Source: Pseudomonadota bacterium (GTDB taxonomy: Bacteria; Pseudomonadota; Gammaproteobacteria; Burkholderiales; Burkholderiaceae_E). Taken from it: DNA of 42,505 nucleotides. The translations under genes were made by a program, and so were the position numbers. Positions 22,436 to 31,856 of this stretch are shown here, one piece after another. The stretch covers positions 1 through 42,505 of the forward strand of contig JAKPAM010000088.1 in the NCBI GenBank assembly GCA_029779435.1, given 5' to 3'. The stretch's first letter is position 1; the number at the start of each line of letters is the position of its first letter. A model generated the notes under the pieces. That model was not told where the DNA came from. It saw only the letters and a program-made list of their open reading frames with translations, and made no database searches.

Positions 22436-24787
22436 CTAAGCCAGCTCGCCGCTGACCTCGTCGGGCATGTCCGCTTCGGCGGGGCCGATCTGCAGGCGCC
22501 GCTGCAGCAGCGCCGCGACCTCGCTCTCGGGCTGCGCCTTGCTGAACAGGAACCCCTGCAGCTCGTCGCAGCCGACCGCCCGCAACTGCCGGGCCTGCGC
22601 GGCGGTCTCGACGCCCTCGGCCGTCATCGTCATGCCCAGACCCTTGGCGATGCTCTGGATCGCCTGCACGATGACCTGGCTGTCGCGGCGCGACTCGATG
22701 TCCCGCACGAACGAACGATCGATCTTGACCTTGTCGAACGGAAAGTCGCGCAGATAACTCAGCGACGAGTAGCCGGTGCCGAAATCATCCAGCGCCAGCT
22801 TCACGCCGATGTCGCGGATGCTGCGCAGCACCTCCGTCGCCGTGACCGCGTCATCGATCAGCACGGCCTCGGTCACCTCGATCTCCAGCCGGCTGGGTGC
22901 CAGCCGATGGCGCCGCACGACGTCCTCGATGTAGGCGGGCAGGCTGCGATCCTTGAACTGGCGCGGCGACACGTTGACCGAGATGCGGATGCCGGGCGGC
23001 CAGCCGGCCACCACCTCGCAGGCCTTGTCGATGACCCAGCGGCCCATGTCCAGGATCAAGCCGCTTTCCTCGGCCAGCGGAATGAACTCGGCCGGCGAGA
23101 TCGCGCCGCGCACCGGATGGTGCCAGCGCAGCAGCGCCTCGCATCCGGTCACCTTGCCGCTGGCCGATTCGACGTACGGCTGGTAGTACAGCGACAGGCT
23201 CCCGCCCTGCACCGCGTCGCGAAGATCCTGCAGCAGCAGATGCCGCATCTGGATCTGCCGGTCCATGTCGGGCTCGAAGAAGCGGAACTGGCCGCGGCCT
23301 TCGCGCTTGGCGCGATACAGCGCCGAATCGGCATTCTTCAACAGCTCTTCGATGGTGCCGCCGTCGTCCGGCGCGACCGCCACGCCGATGCTGGCGCCGA
23401 CGACCACGTCGTGATCGCCGATCCGCTTGGGCGCGCCGATCGCGTCGATCAGGCATTGGCACAGGTGTTCGATCTGCGCTTTCTGCAGGTCATGGACGGC
23501 GATCGCGAACTCGTCGCCGCCGAGCCGCGCCACGATGCCATGCGGTTCGACGACCTGCAGCAACTGCCGGGCGATCGACGCCAGCAGCGCGTCCCCGACC
23601 GGATGCCCGAAGCGATCGTTGACCGGCTTGAAACCGTCCAGGTCGATGCTGATCAGCGCGATCCGCCGGCCTGGCGTCCGCGTCAGGTCGTCCTGCACGC
23701 GCCGGCTGAAATGCATGCGGTTGGCCAGGCTCGTCAATGGATCGTGATGCGCGAGGTAGTCGATGTGCGCCTGCGCCTGCTTGGCCTCGGTAACGTCGCC
23801 CATCACGCCGCGATAACCGGTGACACCGCCATCGTCGCCCAGCACCGGGCGGCCGGACAGCGACCACCACCGCGCATGCCCCGCGACGCCGCCGGGCACC
23901 ACGATGTCGCGGAACGAGCGCCGCGATGCGAAGACCCGCCCGAGCCGCTCGAGGGCCTGGGTATTGCCGGACACGGCATCGGCCCGCAGCAACTCGATCA
24001 GGGGCCGCCCCGCCAGGCCGGCGTCCCTGGTCGCGAAGGCTTCGGCGAAACGCGCGGACGGGCGTGTGATCCGGCCGTCGGCATCGGTCTGCCACAGCCA
24101 GTCGCTCGACTGGTCTTCGTGGTCCTTGAGCAGCAAGCCGATCACGTCGGCCTGCTGCTTGAGGCGATGGCTCTGGTCCTGCAGGTCGATCTTCTGGCGC
24201 TGGCTCGCCTCGAAGTCGTTCGCGAAGCGCTTGACGTTGTCGATCGCGATGCCTGCCGTGACGATGAACAGCAGCGCCAGTTGCACGGGGCCGGACCCGA
24301 CACCGTCCATCATCGCCAGGCTCACGAGCCAGACCGGCACGGTGGCCGCGGCGAAGCTGGCGGCCGACGAGAGCACCGTGGCCTGGACCATGACGCCGCC
24401 CCATAGCGTACTGAGGACGAGCGCCATCATGATCGCGCTGGTGAAGCCGTCGCTGTTCAGCGCGATCCACGTCGGACACGCGGTGATGACCAGCGACACG
24501 ATCGCGGTGGCCGCCATCAGGAACCGTTCGCGGCCGATCCCCATCGGACGGGGCGCCGCCCTCGCGGTGTTCAGCGCGATCGCGATGCGAACGAGACAGA
24601 CCAGGCAGACGAACGGCGCCCAGACGCGCAGCAGCGATCGCCACTGGTCATAGGCGTAGGCACTCGCGAACGTGGCGCCGGCCAGGTAGCCCGCCATCGT
24701 CTTCGGAACGTTCGACTCCATCGCGTGGATCCGGTCGCCCCGAATGCGGTTGGCGTTCGCGTCGGTCGAGGCTCGCCCGTCGTCCAT
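22436..24787 (-). CDS. Membrane PAS-GGDEF-EAL cyclic-di-GMP signalling protein
   Basis: A protein of about 783 residues with five or six membrane spans in the first 190 residues, a short coiled stretch (QKIDLQDQSHRLKQQADV), a PAS domain (about 225-335; WLWQTDADGRITRPSARF), a GGDEF domain (about 345-505) and an EAL domain (about 525-770). Both catalytic halves look intact: RLGGDEF for diguanylate cyclase and EALLRW, DDFGTGYSSL and TAEGVET for phosphodiesterase. It can therefore make and break cyclic di-GMP, with the balance set by whatever the membrane and PAS parts sense. The start is uncertain: ATG at 24787 is used; GTG at 24835 or a later ATG at 24718 are alternatives, none with a good ribosome site. 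It is a single gene, convergent with the SDR. Confidence 0.88.
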   Translation of the reverse strand: MDDGRASTDANANRIRGDRIHAMESNVPKTMAGYLAGATFASAYAYDQWRSLLRVWAPFVCLVCLVRIAIALNTARAAPRPMGIGRERFLMAATAIVSLVITACPTWIALNSDGFTSAIMMALVLSTLWGGVMVQATVLSSAASFAAATVPVWLVSLAMMDGVGSGPVQLALLFIVTAGIAIDNVKRFANDFEASQRQKIDLQDQSHRLKQQADVIGLLLKDHEDQSSDWLWQTDADGRITRPSARFAEAFATRDAGLAGRPLIELLRADAVSGNTQALERLGRVFASRRSFRDIVVPGGVAGHARWWSLSGRPVLGDDGGVTGYRGVMGDVTEAKQAQAHIDYLAHHDPLTSLANRMHFSRRVQDDLTRTPGRRIALISIDLDGFKPVNDRFGHPVGDALLASIARQLLQVVEPHGIVARLGGDEFAIAVHDLQKAQIEHLCQCLIDAIGAPKRIGDHDVVVGASIGVAVAPDDGGTIEELLKNADSALYRAKREGRGQFRFFEPDMDRQIQMRHLLLQDLRDAVQGGSLSLYYQPYVESASGKVTGCEALLRWHHPVRGAISPAEFIPLAEESGLILDMGRWVIDKACEVVAGWPPGIRISVNVSPRQFKDRSLPAYIEDVVRRHRLAPSRLEIEVTEAVLIDDAVTATEVLRSIRDIGVKLALDDFGTGYSSLSYLRDFPFDKVKIDRSFVRDIESRRDSQVIVQAIQSIAKGLGMTMTAEGVETAAQARQLRAVGCDELQGFLFSKAQPESEVAALLQRRLQIGPAEADMPDEVSGELA

Positions 24788-24930
24788 CTGAGGCGCCGTT
24801 TCTTGGAATCGAAAACACCTTTCTATCCGGACCACCCGAATGGCTCAAACGCCGCCAGACGTACGGATGCCCACGGCGGACTTGCGCGCTGCTGCGACGG
24901 GCCGGACGGGACTTGGGCTCGGGCTCGTGG

Positions 24931-25761
24931 TCAGCGCAGCGCGTTCGCGTGGTGCGCGACGTGATCGCCGACGAAGCTGGCGATGAAGTAGTAGCTGTGG
25001 TCGTAGCCGGCGTGGCGGCGCAGCGTCAGCGGATGGCCGGCCGCGTCGCAAGCCGCCTGCAGCAGTTCGGGCTTGAGCTGGCCGGCCAGGAACTCGTCGC
25101 CCTCACCCTGGTCGACCAGCAGCGGCAACCGCTCGCGGGCGCCGGCGATCAGCGCCACCGCGTCGTGCGCGGCCCAGGCGTTCTCGTCGTCACCCAGATA
25201 GGCGGCGAAGGCCTTTCGCCCCCACGGCACCTGCGACGGCGCGACGATCGGCGAGAACGCCGACACGCTCGCGTAGCACCCCGGGTGGCGCAGCGCCAGC
25301 GTCAGCGCGCCATGCCCGCCCATCGAGTGCCCGAACACGCCGCGCCGGCCGGTCGTGGCCACATGCCCGCCGACCAGCGCGGGCAGTTCGTCGACGACGT
25401 AGTCCTCCATCCGGAAGTGCGCCGACCATGGCGCGCGCGTGGCGTTCAGGTAGAAGCCGGCGCCCTGCCCGAGGTCATAAGCGGCATCGTCGGCGACCGC
25501 TTCGCCGCGCGGACTGGTGTCCGGCGCGACGAGGATCAGCCCATGGCGCGCCGCATGCTGCTGCGCGCCCGCCTTGGTGATGAAGTTCTGCTCGGTGCAG
25601 GTCAGCCCCGACAGCCAGTAGAGGACCGGGCAGGGCTGGCCGGCCAGCGCCGCGGGCGGCAGGTACAGGCCGAAGCGCATCGCGCAGCCCAGGGCCGACG
25701 ATGCATGCTGCCAGACCTCTTGCCGACCGCCGAAGCTCGCGTGCGATTCGATGCGTTGCAT
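24931..25761 (-). CDS. frmB: S-formylglutathione hydrolase
   Basis: A 276-residue serine esterase of the FGH/esterase D family that hydrolyses S-formylglutathione to formate and glutathione, the second step of glutathione-dependent formaldehyde detoxification. The catalytic triad is visible: Ser146 in GHSMGGHGAL, Asp222 in DQGEGDEFL and His255 in GYDHSYYFI. Other family blocks are PVLYWLSGLTCTEQNF and LGQGAGFYLNAT. The start at 25761 is 12 nt after the frmA stop, so the two genes are cotranscribed. Length and motifs are normal for the family. Confidence 0.95.
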   Translation of the reverse strand: MQRIESHASFGGRQEVWQHASSALGCAMRFGLYLPPAALAGQPCPVLYWLSGLTCTEQNFITKAGAQQHAARHGLILVAPDTSPRGEAVADDAAYDLGQGAGFYLNATRAPWSAHFRMEDYVVDELPALVGGHVATTGRRGVFGHSMGGHGALTLALRHPGCYASVSAFSPIVAPSQVPWGRKAFAAYLGDDENAWAAHDAVALIAGARERLPLLVDQGEGDEFLAGQLKPELLQAACDAAGHPLTLRRHAGYDHSYYFIASFVGDHVAHHANALR

Positions 25762-25772
25762 GGCGATCCGGC

Positions 25773-27204
<1,432 letters not shown>

Positions 27205-27217
27205 GATGGCGGAATAT

Positions 27218-27234
27218 ATACTCCTCTATAGTAT
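27218..27234. promoter_or_regulatory. FrmR-type operator in the frm promoter
   Basis: ATACTCCTCTATAGTAT reads as a dyad ATACT…AGTAT, close to the G/C-tract-with-ATA-ends sites of FrmR/RcnR/CsoR proteins. On the minus strand it lies between a possible -35 (TTGCCC) and a possible -10 (TATATA), starting 14 nt upstream of the frmR ATG, ideal for repression. Confidence 0.7.
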
Positions 27235-27342
27235 CCGGGCAAGACCCTCGATAGCGACGCGGGAGCGAACATTCGCGACGCGGCGGCGGGCTCGATCTCC
27301 GAACGAACACGCCCCCGAGCCTGCTGACGCTAAGATCGCGCC

Positions 27343-28071
27343 ATGCGCAGTCCGATCGATTTCAGTTCCTGGCACGCCATCATCACCACGCTGCTCGGCC
27401 TGGTCACCGTCAGCTTCGTGGCGGTCGCCGTCCGCCTGCTGGTCATGCAGCGCGTGCAGCAGCGCCGCGAACGCGCCAACCGGCAGATCAACGAACGCCT
27501 GAAGACGCTGATCGCCGCGTACAAGACGCCGGGCGGTTCGTTCACCGGCAACCTGCTCGTCGATCCCGGCCACTTGCGCGAGCTGCGGCTGCGCGACGCC
27601 GATGCCGCCGATACCGCTTTGTCCATGGCCGGCGACGACGCTTCGCCGCCCGCCGGCTCGGACCGCAACCGCCGCATCCGCGACGCGGTCGAGGCCGCGC
27701 TGTCGGACGTCATCCTGCTGGGCACGGCCGACCAGGTACGGCTCGCCGCTCGGGCTGCCGCCGACATGGTGGCGGGCCGCTGGATCGAGACGGCCGAACT
27801 CGTCGAATCGCTGCGCGACTTCATCCGCGCGGTCCTCGATCTGGAGCCGGTACCGACCGACGTCGTGATCCCGAAACAGGGTCCGCTGCGGGCCGCCAGC
27901 GGGAGCGCGCGAGGCGCTGGCGCCGCCGACAAGCGCGCTGGCGCCGGCGCGGGTGGCGGAGGTTCAGGTGGCGCCGGCATGGCGGCCGGCGGCATGATGG
28001 GAATGGGCGCCGGGCGTTCGTTGCGAGACGACCCCGGCGCGCCTCCGGAGCTACCGCTCGACGCCCCCTAG
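27343..28071 (+). CDS. Single-span membrane protein of unknown function
   Basis: A 242-residue protein with one N-terminal membrane span (WHAIITTLLGLVTVSFVAVAVRLLV, about residues 10-34), a basic, probably coiled segment (QRVQQRRERANRQINERLKTL), and a soluble helical domain to about residue 180 (RIRDAVEAALSDVILLGTADQVRLAARAAADM). The last 60 residues are Gly/Ala/Met-rich low complexity and likely disordered. I do not know its function; similar proteins occur as single genes in beta- and gamma-proteobacteria. It diverges from frmR and ends head-on with the MgtC/DUF4010 gene: the two stop codons share the palindrome CTAG at 28068-28071. Confidence 0.75.
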   Translation: MRSPIDFSSWHAIITTLLGLVTVSFVAVAVRLLVMQRVQQRRERANRQINERLKTLIAAYKTPGGSFTGNLLVDPGHLRELRLRDADAADTALSMAGDDASPPAGSDRNRRIRDAVEAALSDVILLGTADQVRLAARAAADMVAGRWIETAELVESLRDFIRAVLDLEPVPTDVVIPKQGPLRAASGSARGAGAADKRAGAGAGGGGSGGAGMAAGGMMGMGAGRSLRDDPGAPPELPLDAP

Positions 28072-29378
28072 GGAGACAGCGCCTCGCTGGCGTCCAGCAG
28101 TTCGAGAAACATCGTCGCGATCGGCGACACCGCCATCAGGCCCGCCGCGCCGGCCACCATCACGACCAGCATCGCGATGCCGATCCGCCGGCTCAGCCCC
28201 CGGTGCCGGGCACGCATCAGAAACGGCAGGTTGACGACGACACTGGCCCATGACGCGAGCATCGCGCCGACCGCGCCCTGCCAGGGGTCGATCTGCTGGC
28301 GCGACACCAGGTCGGCCGCGGACGCCACCGCGCTGGCGCTGGAGAACAGGCCGCCGACGAAGCTGACGGCATAGAACGCGGCCTCGCCGAGCAGCTTCAG
28401 CGTCAGCGTGCCGCCGACCGACAGCAGCAGGAACAGCACGCCGTACTTGAGCGCGAGCTTCAGCGAGAACGGCAGTTCCAGGTTCATCGGCATCGGCGTG
28501 GTGCCGGCCGGCACCGGACAGAACCGCAGCAGCACCATGCACGCGAGCAGCATCGCGGCGAACGAAGACAGGCTGTACGCGAGGGACACCGGCGACAGCA
28601 GCGCCAACAGCACGATGTTGCGCGTGATCATCGCCGCGGTGGCCAGCAAAATGCCGCGATAGGCGGCAGGCACCGCCGCGTCGCCGCCGGTGGCGACACG
28701 CCCGGCCAGCTCGCTGACCGTGATGCTGCTGTTGACCAGCCCGCCCAGGAAGCCGGCGATATCCGCGCCTCGCGTCCCGTAGAGCTTCAGCAGCACGTAG
28801 TTGACCGACCCGATGCCGGCGATCACCAGCACGGTGATCCAGGCGGCGCGGGGCTCGATGAGCCCCATCGGCCCGAGCGGCTTGTCGGGCAGCGCCGGGT
28901 AGATGACGATCGCCAGGATCGCCAGGATGATCGCCGAGCGCGCCTCGGTGTCGGTCAGCCCCCGGCTGAACCCGGACAGCGGCCGCTTCCACGACAGCAG
29001 CGCGGTCAGCGACACGATCAGGGCCGCCGGCGTCAGCCTATGGCCTTGCCCGCACAGCACCCCGGCCACACAGGTGATCATCATCGCCGCCGACGTGGTC
29101 AGTTCGGCTCCCTCGCGCGCCATCAGCGTGCGCGCGTTCAGGTACACGGTCAGCAGCGCCGTGAACATCAGCGCCGACAGCGCGAACGGCTGGCCCATCA
29201 ATCCGCCCAGCCCGCCGAGCAGCGCGATGGCCGCGAACGTGCGCATGCCCGCTTCCTTCTGGCTGCGCTCGCGTTCGAGCCCGATCAACAGGCCGAGCGC
29301 CAGCCCCAGCGACAAGCGGATCAACGCCTCGACATAAGGCCACTCGATGCGGGGGAGCGAAACGAGGCTGCTGCTCAT
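28068..29378 (-). CDS. MgtC/SapB and DUF4010 family membrane protein
   Basis: A protein of about 436 residues, almost wholly hydrophobic, with ten or more membrane spans. The N-terminal third is MgtC/SapB-like (LGLALGLLIGLERERSQKEAGMRTFAAIALLGGLGGL), and the rest is a DUF4010 domain (RGADIAGFLGGLVNSSITVSELAGR; FVGGLFSSASAVASAADLV). These fused proteins are thought to affect Mg2+ or cation homeostasis, but the transported species is not established. The start at 29378 (MSSSLVSLPRIEW) was chosen over an upstream one because the preceding 25 codons look non-coding; the ribosome site (CAGGCAGGC) is only moderate. It overlaps the convergent gene by four bases through a shared CTAG. Confidence 0.85.
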   Translation of the reverse strand: MSSSLVSLPRIEWPYVEALIRLSLGLALGLLIGLERERSQKEAGMRTFAAIALLGGLGGLMGQPFALSALMFTALLTVYLNARTLMAREGAELTTSAAMMITCVAGVLCGQGHRLTPAALIVSLTALLSWKRPLSGFSRGLTDTEARSAIILAILAIVIYPALPDKPLGPMGLIEPRAAWITVLVIAGIGSVNYVLLKLYGTRGADIAGFLGGLVNSSITVSELAGRVATGGDAAVPAAYRGILLATAAMITRNIVLLALLSPVSLAYSLSSFAAMLLACMVLLRFCPVPAGTTPMPMNLELPFSLKLALKYGVLFLLLSVGGTLTLKLLGEAAFYAVSFVGGLFSSASAVASAADLVSRQQIDPWQGAVGAMLASWASVVVNLPFLMRARHRGLSRRIGIAMLVVMVAGAAGLMAVSPIATMFLELLDASEALSP

Positions 29379-29541
29379 GCCTGCCTGGGGTAAGGGGGCC
29401 GCGTGCGATGCGAGCCAAGGCATGAACGATACCGGCCGGCGGCGAAAGATCAAGGCGAGCGGCTTTTACGCCACGCCACCGCGTATGTCCGCGATGGCCT
29501 CCCGCCCCTGACCCGGCCCGGAAGAGCCGGCCGCCAGCATG

Positions 29542-29575
29542 GCCACGGGTCGATCGCCGCCGATCGACTCGTGGC
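29542..29575. terminator. Strong hairpin just downstream of the acyl-CoA dehydrogenase gene
   Basis: Arms at 29542-29556 and 29561-29575 pair over 14 of 15 positions around a 4-nt loop (GCCACG-G-GTCGATCG…CGATCGAC-T-CGTGGC). It starts 7 nt after the ACAD stop codon on the minus strand. No U-tract follows, so it may be a Rho-assisted terminator or a 3' end stabiliser rather than a classic intrinsic one. The rest of the 204-nt gap to 29379 contains nothing I can name. Confidence 0.55.
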
Positions 29576-29582
29576 GCGTCGA

Positions 29583-30869
29583 TCACAACGCCAGTTCGTG
29601 GCGTCCGACGACCATCCAGTGCACTTCGTCCGGACCATCGGCGAAGCGCAGGTGGCGCACGTCCTGGTACATCTCGGCCAGCGGCGTCCAGTGCGAGATG
29701 CCGGTGGCGCCGTGGAACTGGATCGCCTGGTCGATGATCTTGCACGCACGCTCGGGCACCATCGCCTTGACCATGCTGACCCAGATGCGGGCGTCCTTGT
29801 TGCCCATCACGTCCATCGCCTTGGCGGCCTTGAGCACCATCAGGCGCATCGCCTCGATCTCGCAGCGCGCCTGCGCGATGATCTGCAGGTTGCCGCCCAG
29901 GTGAGCGATCTTGCGGCCGAACGCCTCGCGCGACAGGCCGCGAGCGACCATCATGTCGAGCGCCTTCTCGGCCTTGCCGATCGTGCGCATGCAGTGGTGG
30001 ATGCGGCCCGGGCCCAGGCGAAGCTGCGAGATCTCGAAGCCCCGGCCTTCGCCGAGCAGGATGTTGCTGCGGGGCACGCGCACGTTGTTGAAGCGCAGGT
30101 GCATGTGGCCGCGCGGCGCATGGTCCTGGCCGAATACGTACATCGGGCCCAGCAACTCGACCCCGGGGGTGTCGCGCGGCACCAGGATCTGCGACTGCTG
30201 CTGGCTGGTCGGCGCATCCGGATTGGTCTTGACCATCACGATCATGATCTTGCAGCGCGGATCCCCGGCGCCCGACGCGAAGTACTTCTCGCCGTTGATG
30301 ACCCAGTTGTCGCCTTCGAGCCGCGCGGTCGTCGAGATGTTCTTCGCATCGGACGACGCGACGTCGGGCTCGGTCATCACGTAGGCGGAGCGGATCTCGC
30401 CGTTGAGCAGCGGTTCGAGCCACTGATGCTTCTGCTCGGGCGTGCCGACGCGCTCGAGCACTTCCATGTTGCCGGTGTCCGGCGCCGCGCAGTTCATCAC
30501 CTCGGATGCCAGCGGGCTCTTGCCCAGCTCGACCGCGATGTACGCGTAGTCCAGGTTGCTCAGGCCTTCGCCCGTCTCGGCATCGGGCAGGAAGAAGTTC
30601 CACAGCCCTTCGGACTTGGCCTTGTCCTTGGCCTTTTGCAGCACCTCGAGCTGGCCGGGGGCGAAGCTCCAGCGGTCGGCCTTGCCCTCGCCCAGGCGGA
30701 CGTATTCGGCGGTCATCGGCTCGACGGTCTCGGCGATGAAGCGGATCACGTGGTCGTACAGCGGCCGAACCTTGTCCGACATGCGCAGGTCGTTCAGCGC
30801 ATCGTTGGGGTTCAGCGTATAGGGCGTGTGACGGGGGACGTGGGGATATCGCATTTCGCGAGACTGCAT
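29583..30869 (-). CDS. Acyl-CoA dehydrogenase family protein
   Basis: A 428-residue flavin acyl-CoA dehydrogenase of the ACAD10/11-like branch. Signature segments: AYVMTEPDVASSDAKNISTTA (FAD/substrate loop), the EKYFASGAGDPRCKIMIVM beta domain, GRIHHCMRTIGKAEKAL, REAFGRKIAHLGGNLQIIAQAR, and a C-terminal IQFHGATGISHWTPLAEMYQ and ADGPDEVHW stretch where the active-site acid is found in this branch. It would form a 2,3-double bond in an acyl-CoA, passing electrons to ETF. CCCAGGAGAC precedes the ATG. It follows the enoyl-CoA hydratase on the same strand after 90 nt; the two are consecutive beta-oxidation steps. Substrate unknown. Confidence 0.93.
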   Translation of the reverse strand: MQSREMRYPHVPRHTPYTLNPNDALNDLRMSDKVRPLYDHVIRFIAETVEPMTAEYVRLGEGKADRWSFAPGQLEVLQKAKDKAKSEGLWNFFLPDAETGEGLSNLDYAYIAVELGKSPLASEVMNCAAPDTGNMEVLERVGTPEQKHQWLEPLLNGEIRSAYVMTEPDVASSDAKNISTTARLEGDNWVINGEKYFASGAGDPRCKIMIVMVKTNPDAPTSQQQSQILVPRDTPGVELLGPMYVFGQDHAPRGHMHLRFNNVRVPRSNILLGEGRGFEISQLRLGPGRIHHCMRTIGKAEKALDMMVARGLSREAFGRKIAHLGGNLQIIAQARCEIEAMRLMVLKAAKAMDVMGNKDARIWVSMVKAMVPERACKIIDQAIQFHGATGISHWTPLAEMYQDVRHLRFADGPDEVHWMVVGRHELAL

Positions 30870-30913
30870 GTCGGGGTCTCCTGGGTTGATCGTTGGGATT
30901 CTAGGGGGGTGGA

Positions 30914-30949
30914 GGCAGGCCGGCGGACGTTCCGTCAGACGGACCTGCC
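30914..30949. repeat. Nested inverted repeat between crotonase and ACAD genes
   Basis: GGCAGG (30914-30919) pairs with CCTGCC (30944-30949), and inside this lies TCCGTC-A-GACGGA (30931-30943). The element sits in the 90-nt gap between the two minus-strand genes and could partly terminate or process the transcript. Thermodynamic strength is not assessed. Confidence 0.35.
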
Positions 30950-30959
30950 GTTGCCGGCG

Positions 30960-31724
30960 TCACACGCCCTGCCAGCGGGGCGGCCGTTTCTCGAAGAACG
31001 CCTGCACGCCTTCCTTCGTGTCGCGGCTGTTCACGATCGCCTGGTAGGCGGTGCGCGTCGCTTCCCAGCCCGCGGCGTCGGTGGCGGCCAGCAGGCCGTT
31101 CATCGCGCCCAGGCAGGCTTGCACGGACAAAGGAGCATTCTCGCTGATCCGGCGCGCCATCCGCAACGCGGCGTCGAGCGACCGTCCCTTGGGCGTGAGC
31201 TGGTTGACCAGGCCCAGCGCATGCGCGCGCCCGGCCGACATCGGCTCGCCGGTCAGCACCAGTTCGCGCGCGACGTTGGGCGGCAGCGCCTGCAGCGCGC
31301 GGAACAGCGCGCCGCACGTGGGCAGCACGCCGCGGCAGACTTCCGGCAGACCGAAGATCGCGTCCTCGGCCGCCACGACCATGTCGCAGGCCAGCACGAT
31401 CTCCATGCCGCCGCCGAGCGCCAGGCCCTCGACCGCAGCGACCAGCGGCTTGGCGCGCTTGCGCCGGATGATGCCGTACTGCCCGCCGCGCTCGGTGTCG
31501 TAGTCGCCGCGCGCCGCCAGATCGCTGCCGGCGCTGAACGCGACGTCGCCGCCGGTCAGCACGCCGGCCAGCAGCGCCGGATCGTCGTCGAGCAGGTTGA
31601 ACGCCGCATCCATCGCATCGGCCAGTTGCCGGTCGACCGCGTTGCGCTTGTGTTCGCGGCGCAGCGTGATGACGAGCACGGCGCCATCGCGCGAGGTCTC
31701 GACCAGTGGGGAAGGCGCGTTCAT
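30960..31724 (-). CDS. Enoyl-CoA hydratase/isomerase (crotonase) family protein
   Basis: A 254-residue crotonase. Oxyanion-hole segments are VAFSAGSDLAARGDY and VEGLALGGGMEIVLACDMV; the catalytic-type Glu is present in IFGLPEVCRGVLPTCGALFRAL. The chain ends with the usual HYKEGVQAFFEKRPPRW-like helix (SRDTKEGVQAFFEKRPPRW). It should hydrate or isomerise an enoyl-CoA made by the acyl-CoA dehydrogenase encoded downstream on the same strand. The start at 31724 has CCCAGGAGAC upstream. It is divergent, over 132 nt, from the benzoylformate-decarboxylase-like gene, so a shared control region is likely. Confidence 0.92.
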   Translation of the reverse strand: MNAPSPLVETSRDGAVLVITLRREHKRNAVDRQLADAMDAAFNLLDDDPALLAGVLTGGDVAFSAGSDLAARGDYDTERGGQYGIIRRKRAKPLVAAVEGLALGGGMEIVLACDMVVAAEDAIFGLPEVCRGVLPTCGALFRALQALPPNVARELVLTGEPMSAGRAHALGLVNQLTPKGRSLDAALRMARRISENAPLSVQACLGAMNGLLAATDAAGWEATRTAYQAIVNSRDTKEGVQAFFEKRPPRWQGV

Positions 31725-31856
31725 CGAATGTCTCCTGGGTTGCAATCGAAACGGCTGATCGAACCCATTATGCCGTGTCGTGGAACGCGCGCCGGACCCT
31801 TCCCCGCGCGAACCGTTAGGATTCGAGAGGCCACCAAATCCGATAGGAGCACAGGA

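Noticed and set aside
29403..31856. Plus-strand open frame joined to the ThDP enzyme, giving a 1372-residue protein
   Set aside because: The front two-thirds are antisense to the ACAD and crotonase genes; the real start at 31857 has a ribosome site and begins the enzyme fold.
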